Origin: Nemertoderma westbladi
Taxonomy: Eukaryota > Xenacoelomorpha > Nemertodermatida > Nemertodermatidae
Length of the DNA stretch: 26,967 bases
Reading direction: 5' to 3'
NCBI GenBank assembly: GCA_032718475.1
Contig: JAUCBJ010003672.1
Span: 1-26,967, forward strand
Made by a program: the position numbers and the translations under genes. Each line of letters begins with the position of its first letter. Position 1 is the first letter of the stretch. A model generated the notes under the pieces. The model ran no database searches, was not told where the DNA came from, and saw nothing but the letters and a program-made list of their open reading frames with translations. This document shows, one piece after another, positions 19,938 to 26,967 of the stretch.

Positions 19938-20469
19938 TAAATTGGAGAGATACGCCTATTCCTACTATCGGAAGAGACGGTAACAATACCTGCAATATCC
20001 TACTGTAAAGTTTGTAAATCAAATCATAAATCCGACCTTCTCACCAAAACAGTAAACCCTAAGTAAGCGAATATATTGCAGTATCGATCTCTTTTAACCG
20101 GTGAGGCAGAACAGTCTACGAGCAGACAAACTTCGATAAAACAAATCCCGCGCAGCGAATCCTAAAATCAGGCTGACTCACTGACGGACTAAGTAAGAGG
20201 CTCGTATACTTTGCCGCGGTGTGATTTATATGGTTGGGCAAAGGGACGCTAGCTAGGTATAGAGCAGATTTGGAGATGTCTAACTAGCGAGCAAAGTGCA
20301 GTAAGGACGAAAGTTAATTTTATATATTTCGAGGTGTAAATAATTTCTAACGCGCGTGTGTTAATTCTGAACGGTCAAAACAGTTTTGCTCCTTCACATA
20401 TATAATTACTGGGTACGGTGTGCATTTTACGAATATTCTAATTTTATAACTTGTAGGTCCAATACTCAC

Positions 20470-20570
20470 GAATGATAAGGTTCCTTCCCCTCTTGCGTAT
20501 TTCCAGGACTCAAATTCAGGCATAAGGTTAATACTACGCCCAGAATTCGGCAATTTTAGGTACCAGGTCC
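20470..20570 (-). CDS. Candidate internal exon in direct repeat copy 2
   Basis: It is identical in sequence to the candidate at 18352-18452, including both splice sites. See that entry for the peptide and doubts. Confidence 0.25.
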
Positions 20571-21659
20571 CTGATACTAAGAAGAGATGTGTTAGTTTAC
20601 TACTGTAGGCGTACGGGTACTAATAGCTATCCTGGCTCCTATCTAGAATTTTAGTCACCCAGGTAGTCCGGGTAACTTCCTATTAGGGCGTTGGCGGGGA
20701 CACGGTAGATGTTAGTATATCCCTGATAGCCTCAATTTATTTGCGCCTAGCGTAAACTGCCCTACCGCCTGACCGGTACAATCCTAATTCAGGTGAAAAC
20801 ACAGCAACCCTCCTAGCCTACAAGTTCTGATGTAACGGACACCGTTGTACGGCAAATAGTCGCACACACACCTGTACTTAGCAAGAGTTAAGCGTACAGT
20901 TTGCTGCACCCTAACCAATGTGTATGCCTTGTACCGGTGTGCCTACGTCCTATCTGCGTACTAGTATCTGCTCTCTCTCCCTCCCCCCCCCCCGTAGGAA
21001 TATGAAGGTCTACTGCGGTTTTTTCCTGAATCAAGACAGTACAGTCCCTATGATGTAATTTTGGGCTCACAGCGTGTCACTACGTCTACCTTTGATCTTT
21101 TGGTCTTACACTTAGGTAGCAAGGATCGAACGCTGTCTAACCTTTCAGGCGATGGGCGAATAACTCTAAGATGGTATTGCGGGTTGTCTCTCGTCTACAT
21201 TCCTGTGATGTTCCCGTTCATTGCTGCGGCCCGATCTCTAGCCGGCCATCCTGTCCCTGAGTTTGTTCACCGTAGTGAATTCATAGTAAAACAGAAAAGC
21301 TGAGAGAATATTCTGACTTTATTACAGAAGACACAATTATAATACAATGTAATCTGAGAATAAACTAAGCACGACAGAATAAATCTGAGAATATTAAAGT
21401 GATTGAGATAACTAATGAACGAAATCGCACCTTTATATACTAAATTTGTGCCGCAATCAATCGAGAAAATTCTCGATTGTTCTATGGGTTCTAACAAGGT
21501 TTTAAAGATAGCTTATTGGTCCAGCTAATATATAACTTGCACGACATTGGTTACAATCAAATAACTACAGCCTTATTGGTACAGACAAATGCAATTAATT
21601 TGTAGCGGTTAATTTAAATGAGTTGAAATTCTGCACAAAAAATAATTCGCACTTACTAG

Positions 21660-21732
21660 GATTCGAACTCGATACCTACTACACATATAATTTCCAACGC
21701 TCTACCAACTGAGCTACTGAACCACTTGACCG
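21660..21732 (-). repeat. tRNA-derived sequence in direct repeat copy 2
   Basis: Same as the segment in copy 1 with one base change in the T arm (GAACTCGAT on plus instead of GAACTTGAT). Confidence 0.6.
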
Positions 21733-21929
21733 ATAGATGCATAATAGATAGAACCAATACTAATGAGAACTCAAAGCAATCTTTACAAAGTTAATTCGAA
21801 TAAAATAAAATTTTGAAAATCCACGGCATTTAGGGAATATAATTCTATACCGCTCCATGAAAACAGGATATTATCGTGCATAAAATATACGGTTTTCACC
21901 AATAATCAATCAAACTATAGAATACTTAG

Positions 21930-22710
21930 GGCGTACTTACATATTTACAAATTAAATTTCAAACAATACTTCCTTTCTACGTAATGATTCGATACAAATA
22001 ATTACAAATTCAAACTTTACGTATTTAAGGCTTTACTAAGTAAGTACAATATAAATCTAAATTAAATTCACCAATATAAATCTATTGCATCTCAGATATT
22101 GCATAAATTCAAACAATTACAAATACAAATAAATGAAAACAATAAGAAAGGCTCGCAAGTCTTCCATCTACTATTGTATCTCAAATACTGCATAAATTCA
22201 AGTAATTACAAATACTTTCGTACCTAAATGTAGATTGCATAAGTTTGGAATAATTACAAATATGAGTCTTTCTGAGCACAAAATTTTCTGTCTATAAAAC
22301 TTTATCTTTTGGTACAAATACTACTTATAAAATATAAATTGCATAATATTCGGAACAATACAAATTGCATAAGTTTGGAATAATATAAATTGTATAAGTT
22401 CGGAATAATTACAAATATAAAATATAAATTCTTACAAATATAAACTCTCTTTGGGTAGTCTTACTAAATATAGATATAAACTGCATAAGTTTAGAATAAT
22501 ATAAACCTTTGCATCTCAAATATGAAACATAAATCTTTCAAATATAAGTTCCTTCTAAACTTTCTAAATTTCATAAATTCGGAACAATACAAATTGCATA
22601 AGTTTGGAATAAGCACAAATATAAAATATAAATTTTTACTAAATATGAATCCCTTTCAGAATACAAAACTTTCTAAATATAAAACATATAATTCAAATAA
22701 ATCACAAATC
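21930..22710. repeat. AT-rich degenerate tandem repeats at the 3' side of the BEL/Pao element
   Basis: Words such as TTGCATAAGTTTGGAATAAT, GGAACAATACAAATTGCATA and ACAAATATAAAATATAAATT recur many times at loose 30-60 base intervals. On the element's strand this is a T-rich tract following the gag-like frame. A plus-strand open frame from 22522 is a by-product of this region and of the antisense of the gene to its right. Confidence 0.65.
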
Positions 22711-22713
22711 ATA

Positions 22714-22734
22714 AGAAAGGCTCACGAGTCTTCC
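22714..22734 (-). repeat. 21-bp dispersed motif, copies at 22145-22165, 22714-22734 and 25115-25135
   Basis: On plus, AAGGCTCGCAAGTCTTCC preceded by TAAGA occurs at 22145 and 25115 exactly, and at 22714 with two changes (CTCACGAG). On the element's strand one copy lies about 285 bases after the integrase stop, one 21 bases after the gag-like stop, and one near the end of the element. The spacing ties the motif to gene ends. Confidence 0.85.
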
Positions 22735-22754
22735 GTCCACCCTTGCCCTCCCTT

Positions 22755-24239
22755 TTATCGCTTAGTTGATCGAGCCCTGCCGCGTCCTCGAAAACTGCGC
22801 ACAGGTGACTTTGCTCGCGATATGGGACTAATGGGGCGAGTCACTGGTTTACTTGGGACGTTGAGAGACGGTGCAACTATTTCCTCACAAATTCGTCTAT
22901 TTGGCATCCCGAAACCTCGACCAATTCCTCGTGACCGATCAGTTGTCGCTACAGTTGGTAGAACGTCTGGGAACGCGTGAGAAGCGGACGACGCAGACCC
23001 AAGAGTAGCTTGCGCCCCCTGTTGATCAGCTGGTGTATGTCCCGATCCTCCTACTGGTTCTCTTGGAAGTGATACCGTATCCCGAGTAACTCGAATAGTC
23101 GGCTCAACTCCCTTGCGTTCTTCTACATTAATAATTTTCTTCAATTGTTGGCCCACTTTCTGGACCCGTATGATCCTACCCTGCCCGTCCTCCCGAGGGT
23201 GACGTGCAGACGGCGCAACCGGAGTGGCTGATATATTCGTCGCCTCTAGGACCTCTTCTTCCTCGAATACGCTCGCTCGTATACGTTTGTGGTAAAACGC
23301 GGCTCGGTACGCCCATGCGACGGTTAACCAAGCTCCTTTATTCCGCTTTTCGGTTCGGAAACGATCAAATTCACCATACGTGATACGATTTACGACTTTC
23401 TGAAAATTCCACGTGTTTTTGTTATCCGGGTGAATCTGTAACAGATACTCGCGCACCACTCGGAATCCGCTGTCGTGGGGCAAAATATCAACAACCTCGA
23501 TAAGTTCGTCATATTGGGGCATAGCGGAGATATATCCTTCCGACATCATCGTCTGGGGATTTACCGCCCAAAATCCGAGATGCGCTCTCATCGGAAATCG
23601 TCTTCTCTGTGCTGATACATGTTCGTCGGCTAAATCTTCCCACTCATCAAATAACTTCCTCACAAGTTTTACAGATTCGTGTTCATAAGGTATATCTCTC
23701 AGTTGGCATTCAGATGCTCGATGTCCCTTTATATTGCAGTAAGTACATTGAGCCATAAATCTCCAGCAAGTATAAAAGGTATGAGACCCTTGATCCCCAC
23801 ACCATCCACAGATTAGTTGAGTCGTAGTAATGTGCCTTCCACTGCACTTTGCCATATGATGTCCAGCGACGCCACATTTACTACACATCGTATTGGCAGG
23901 GTACCACACTCGTTCGTATATAAGATCTCCAATCGGTCGAGCGCTTCCTCCCACACTATAATCGTAATCATCTGGGTCTATGGGTTGGTAGGTTTCTGAA
24001 GGTTGTATGCAAACTATAGCATCTGTTGCTTCAAGTTGTCGAATCTCCGTCTGAGATTTCTTCGGGAGGTTCCTTTCTATCTCAAGAAGTTCCTCTAAAG
24101 GATCGTCGGCGATCGTAGTAGTTACTTTGAAATCATCACCGAGGTGACCGATAGGCGCGCGCGTCTGCCGTGATTCATCCGTAATTTCCACAATACGTTC
24201 TCCTTCATAAGGTAACATAGTTGTTGATGGTTCGAACAC
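22755..24239 (-). CDS. Gag-like zinc-knuckle protein downstream of BEL/Pao pol, main frame
   Basis: A 494-residue frame with three zinc knuckles in a row: C119-x2-C122-x4-H127-x4-C132, C144-x2-C147-x5-H153-x4-C158 and C165-x2-C168-x4-H173-x4-C178. An acidic segment (DDPLEELLEIE) precedes them. After them comes an unrecognised 150-residue region (RAHLGFWAVNPQ, VVREYLLQIHPDNKN, ITYGEFDRFRTEKR, WAYRAAFYHKR) and a basic RS/RG tail ending SFRGRGRARSTKR. Knuckles suggest nucleic-acid binding as in Gag nucleocapsid, but they are central here and I see no DUF1759-type Gag domain, protease or membrane segment. The frame opens at GTG only 21 bases after an in-frame stop, so its real start is in the overlapping upstream frame. 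Confidence 0.65.
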   Translation of the reverse strand: MFEPSTTMLPYEGERIVEITDESRQTRAPIGHLGDDFKVTTTIADDPLEELLEIERNLPKKSQTEIRQLEATDAIVCIQPSETYQPIDPDDYDYSVGGSARPIGDLIYERVWYPANTMCSKCGVAGHHMAKCSGRHITTTQLICGWCGDQGSHTFYTCWRFMAQCTYCNIKGHRASECQLRDIPYEHESVKLVRKLFDEWEDLADEHVSAQRRRFPMRAHLGFWAVNPQTMMSEGYISAMPQYDELIEVVDILPHDSGFRVVREYLLQIHPDNKNTWNFQKVVNRITYGEFDRFRTEKRNKGAWLTVAWAYRAAFYHKRIRASVFEEEEVLEATNISATPVAPSARHPREDGQGRIIRVQKVGQQLKKIINVEERKGVEPTIRVTRDTVSLPREPVGGSGHTPADQQGAQATLGSASSASHAFPDVLPTVATTDRSRGIGRGFGMPNRRICEEIVAPSLNVPSKPVTRPISPISRAKSPVRSFRGRGRARSTKR

Positions 24240-24763
24240 CTCGCCAATATCGGTTCGGGATTTTCCTTATTCAAACGCATCGGAATCGCATTTCGTTGTT
24301 CGCGCATACAAGAACCGCATTGATAATAAAGTTTATAAACTGAAAATGCTTCCTTGGTTTCTCTATCGTCCCCTCGAGTTCGTCTGTAAAGATGCATTCC
24401 ATCGAATTCATCTCTTACCGCGGGCATAGGTTCATGCGCCTTTAGGTATTGCATGGTATGATACAAACGACTAATTTCAGTATCGGGGTCTTCGCTAATG
24501 TCTCCCGTATCACACAAAGCATCGTACGGGTAAAGTTCGTTGAAGGTTTGGCGCAAACTTTCGATTCTTTCGTTCAATGCGTTTTGCCTTCTCTTTAATA
24601 CATTCGAGTCATATTTAGTTCTCGCGAGTTTCGCTGTACTTTCCGATAATTCTTTTATACCAAATATAGTATAATCCTTGGCTCCAAATCTTTCGAATGG
24701 CGCTGCTGCCTCCTCTTGGATATCATATCCCCATCTCGGCTCTCCTTGTATCCCTTTCTCCAT
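24122..24763 (-). CDS. N-terminal part of the gag-like protein, separate frame
   Basis: It starts at a true ATG (MEKGIQGEPRWGYD). The body is helical and charged (TKYDSNVLKRRQNALNERIE, then SLRQTFNELYPYDALCD), suggesting a coiled coil, followed by a CxxC pair (YYQCGSC). It overlaps the next frame over 24122-24239. From about residue 171 the peptide loses protein-like character while the other frame gains it. The change of frame fits a -1 shift near 24240-24262, either one lost base or programmed slippage, though I see no classic slippery heptamer. Together the two frames would give a protein of roughly 660 residues. Confidence 0.6.
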   Translation of the reverse strand: MEKGIQGEPRWGYDIQEEAAAPFERFGAKDYTIFGIKELSESTAKLARTKYDSNVLKRRQNALNERIESLRQTFNELYPYDALCDTGDISEDPDTEISRLYHTMQYLKAHEPMPAVRDEFDGMHLYRRTRGDDRETKEAFSVYKLYYQCGSCMREQRNAIPMRLNKENPEPILARCSNHQQLCYLMKENVLWKLRMNHGRRARLSVTSVMISK

Positions 24764-25419
24764 AATTAGGGTGTAGTTACATAATCATTACTACTAGAGG
24801 GAATACAACAGAGTTTGTAGTTAGTTGTGAGGAGACGTGAGAGTTTCGTCTGCCCTTTGGGCTCGACAACGCTCTAACCTCCTACCCATAGCCTAAGATC
24901 TAGGGTTTCTTTAATGACACGCTGCTTCTTATCTAAAATTTTTGCCGAAGTAAAAACGAATTTGGGCTAAACTGGCCGTGAGTCTAAAATACTCACTTTT
25001 TGATCCCAAACTATTATCAGAAAATAAGCAATCAAGAATTAGTAATAAATATAGGGGAGTCTATTTGACGTAACTTATTGAATCAAGACCGTGTAAAATT
25101 TAATTAAAATTTTAAGAAAGGCTCGCAAGTCTTCCTCTCTTGTTTCTCTAATTTTAAGTTCCACCCGACTGTACCCTGGAATCTATTCACTGGAGAAAAT
25201 TTTAAAAATTTTTCAAATCCAAATGGATTGTCTAAAATTTCGAAAATGTCTCAATATTGTGAGTTCCAAGTAGAATTCCATTTCTTATACCTACAAATCC
25301 CGCTCCTATGTGACACATAAGGGTACTACCCTCAATGTTCACATATAAAGACAATGGAATTCTACCGCTGTCCTTACTACGGTGTACAGGTACGTGGAAA
25401 TCTATTTGTAAACTCCTAA
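24764..25419 (-). other. Gap between integrase stop and gag-like start
   Basis: It holds no gene. Features: one copy of the 21-bp motif (25115-25135), a perfect 13-base inverted repeat GTAGAATTCCATT at 25270-25282 and 25353-25365, and a small GCCC/GGGC hairpin near 24853-24863. The gap could hide a short LTR, but no TG...CA ends or primer-binding site were convincing. Confidence 0.5.
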
Positions 25420-26967
25420 TTATTTACTAGTATTAGGTGGAGATTTGTAGTCTCCAGACTCGTTACGAGTCTCTTCAAGAAGTACGAGACGTTGAGTCGG
25501 TCTGTCTACTGTGCGACCGTCAATTGTTCGTACCGTCACAGTTCTTGTCACTCCATCCATAGATGGATGTGTGGCTAAAATGACACCTGTTATCCAGAAG
25601 CGTCTTTTTAGATTCACTTCTGCCAACAGCACGTGATCTCCCGGCTTTAATGCGCGGGTGTTATTGTACCATGTTGTTCTGGCGGAAATAGAGGGCAAAT
25701 AATGGTTTTGCCATATTTCCCAGAATTTGTTAGCCAGTAGTTGCGTGATTTTCCACGCTTTTCTACCGTAACTGTCGCTTTCTATTGGAATAGAAATAGG
25801 TGTCAAAGTTGTCGGTGCCTGCATAAGCAGGTGTGCTGGTGTTAAAGCGAACTGAGATTGTTTGTCATCGGGTACTAATACTATTGGTCTAGTATTTAGT
25901 ATTGCCTCGATTTCAACAAACAATGTTGTCAGTTGGTCGTCTGTTAATATGTGGTTTACTGGAATGACCTTTGCCATGGCCGTTTTGATAGATCTAATTA
26001 ATCTCTCCCAGACTCCGCCTCTCCAAGGACTATCTGGAGGATTAAACTTCCAAACAATCTTGTGAGGTTGCAGTTCGTTCGAGATTTGATCATGATCTAA
26101 TTTCTTAAAGGCTCTAGCAATCTCATTCCGAGCACCAACAAAGTTTGTCCCTTGGTCTGAGTACAAGCATTTTACTAGTCCGCGTCTGGCGATAAATCGC
26201 CGCAGTGCTAGTATAAACGCGTTGGTGGAAAGATCCATCACACGTTCAATGTGGACTGCCCTACTGGACATACATGTGAAAATCAGTCCCCAGCGTTTTA
26301 CTAGTATACGTCCACGTTTCGTATGTATGGGACCAAAGCAATCAATTCCAGTCTCTGTAAAAGGTGGTCTGAATGCTTGAAGTCGTGCTTGTGGTAGTTC
26401 ACTCATTTCTTGGGTACCTATTCTAGAATGTACCTTTTTACAAATAATACACGTACGTGTCACTGAACTTAATGCTTTACTGGGTCTAATTAATACAAAT
26501 CTAGTACGTAAGTAGGAAAGACAGTGGTGTCTTCCAGCGTGTTTCAGATGTAAATGTGCGTCCAGTATCATTGCACGTTGTAGTTCGTGATGTTGCGGTA
26601 TTATTATTGGGTACCTAAAGTTTGTGTTAAAGTCAATGTTTTGAAGCCGAGATTTGTGACAAATTAAGCCATTATAAATAATCGGACTCCAACTCAGTAT
26701 CGGTGACGACTTGATTGGTTGACCTTGATGTATAGATGTGAATTCGCGCGCGAAATATCGCAGTTGGTAATGGCGAATTAATTTAATCTCACACCTGTCA
26801 ATCTCAGCCAATGTAAGTCGACGTGTAAAGTCACGTTTGCCTTTAACGTATTGTACGAAACGTACAATCCACGCTAATTTTCGGCAAGCGTTTGTCCAAG
26901 AGTCTGTTAAGTTTACAATACGGTCGACGTAAGTATTTGTGACGTCATCAGGTAAGTCAATGGAAAT
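25420..26967 (-). CDS. BEL/Pao pol, integrase and C-terminal domain, cut by the right edge
   Basis: The frame is open from the right window edge to a stop at 25420-25422, 515 residues seen. Numbering from the codon at 26811: the RNase H to integrase linker comes first, then an integrase zinc domain (H87 and H91, then C121 and C124), then the catalytic core with D157 (TGIDCFGP), D219 (YSDQGTNF) and E269 (WRGGVWER), all three acidic residues present. Then comes a DUF5641-like C-terminal domain (ALKPGDHVLLAE, VTRTVTVRT, RPTQRLVLLEE), where BEL/Pao pol normally ends. Integrase inserts the cDNA into the host genome. RT and RNase H must lie beyond 26967. No frameshift is seen, so this copy may be recent. 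Confidence 0.9.
   Translation of the reverse strand: MSIDLPDDVTNTYVDRIVNLTDSWTNACRKLAWIVRFVQYVKGKRDFTRRLTLAEIDRCEIKLIRHYQLRYFAREFTSIHQGQPIKSSPILSWSPIIYNGLICHKSRLQNIDFNTNFRYPIIIPQHHELQRAMILDAHLHLKHAGRHHCLSYLRTRFVLIRPSKALSSVTRTCIICKKVHSRIGTQEMSELPQARLQAFRPPFTETGIDCFGPIHTKRGRILVKRWGLIFTCMSSRAVHIERVMDLSTNAFILALRRFIARRGLVKCLYSDQGTNFVGARNEIARAFKKLDHDQISNELQPHKIVWKFNPPDSPWRGGVWERLIRSIKTAMAKVIPVNHILTDDQLTTLFVEIEAILNTRPIVLVPDDKQSQFALTPAHLLMQAPTTLTPISIPIESDSYGRKAWKITQLLANKFWEIWQNHYLPSISARTTWYNNTRALKPGDHVLLAEVNLKRRFWITGVILATHPSMDGVTRTVTVRTIDGRTVDRPTQRLVLLEETRNESGDYKSPPNTSK

Larger units (their letters stand above)
19938..21849. repeat. 1.9-kb direct repeat, copy 2
   Basis: It has the same ends and internal features as copy 1, at about 99.6% identity by eye. 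A 200-bp non-repeated spacer (19738-19937) lies between the copies, so the arrangement can be read as a tandem duplication of a 2,115-bp unit whose second copy lacks the spacer, or as two LTR-like sequences around a tiny interior. AT-rich repeats and the BEL/Pao element follow directly. Confidence 0.95.
21850..26967 (-). mobile_element. BEL/Pao LTR retrotransposon, 5' part beyond the window
   Basis: It is defined by the pol C-terminus at the right and by the same-strand gag-like frame and T-rich tract to its left. The left boundary is uncertain: if the 1.9-kb repeat at 19938-21849 is the 3' LTR, the element ends there, but its ends are not TG...CA and no clear polypurine tract precedes it. 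Confidence 0.6.

Noticed and set aside
17823-21849. A complete short LTR retrotransposon with two 1.9-kb LTRs
   Set aside because: No TG...CA ends, no primer-binding site or polypurine tract in the 200-bp interior, and no visible target-site duplication; kept only as direct repeats.
22522-22980. Plus-strand frame of 152 codons
   Set aside because: The first part is AT-rich repeat and the second part is antisense to the gag-like tail on the minus strand.
22755-24239. Envelope gene of an errantivirus-like element
   Set aside because: No signal peptide, membrane segment or glycoprotein-like cysteine pattern; zinc knuckles point to nucleic-acid binding instead.

Overview
The window is eukaryotic nuclear DNA from an invertebrate animal. 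It is AT-rich, with spliced exons flanked by GT/AG sites, two families of non-LTR retrotransposon, a BEL/Pao-type LTR retrotransposon, tRNA-derived sequences, several satellites and long G/C homopolymers. There are no bacterial operons, ribosome-binding sites or CRISPR arrays. Short palindromes built on TAGGCCTA, ACCGGT and TACTGTA recur and look like a genome habit. A marine invertebrate, perhaps a deuterostome, would fit, but the species cannot be fixed from the sequence.

Layout: (1) 1-2914, minus strand: a CR1/jockey-like LINE with a PHD-like finger, endonuclease and reverse transcriptase. It is open to the window edge apart from one frameshift in an A-run. (2) 3421-3690: a 25-bp AT satellite. 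(3) 3791-6129, minus: a spliced host gene whose three best exons fit the FAM228 family, with a possible first exon and a possible extra last exon. (4) 6340-7600: degenerate repeats, a 32-bp CCAAT-rich tandem array and a TTCGCCC-rich repeat, then a tRNA-like segment. (5) 8305-9259, plus: a two-exon THAP zinc-finger gene. (6) 10024-10797: 32 copies of a 24-bp satellite that differ mainly at one C/T site. (7) 11301-11681, minus: two exons of an unrecognised small gene. (8) 11945-16012: a large foldback (inverted-repeat) element split by a second LINE (about 12100-15158), which has two frameshifts. (9) 16620-17240: a 5'-truncated fragment of a related LINE and an internally deleted echo of it. (10) 17581-17647, plus: a signal-peptide exon whose reading frame can continue into the next block. 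(11) 17823-21849: two nearly identical 1.9-kb direct repeats 200 bp apart. (12) 21930-22710: AT-rich degenerate repeats. (13) 22755-26967, minus: the integrase end of a BEL/Pao pol, followed downstream by a large, unrecognised gag-like reading frame with three zinc knuckles.

Most of the window is transposon and satellite, with three or four small host genes between. The most unusual item is the zinc-knuckle protein encoded downstream of the integrase, where a BEL/Pao element would normally be ending. It lies between copies of a short repeated motif. No similarity search was possible, so family names rest on motifs read by eye.
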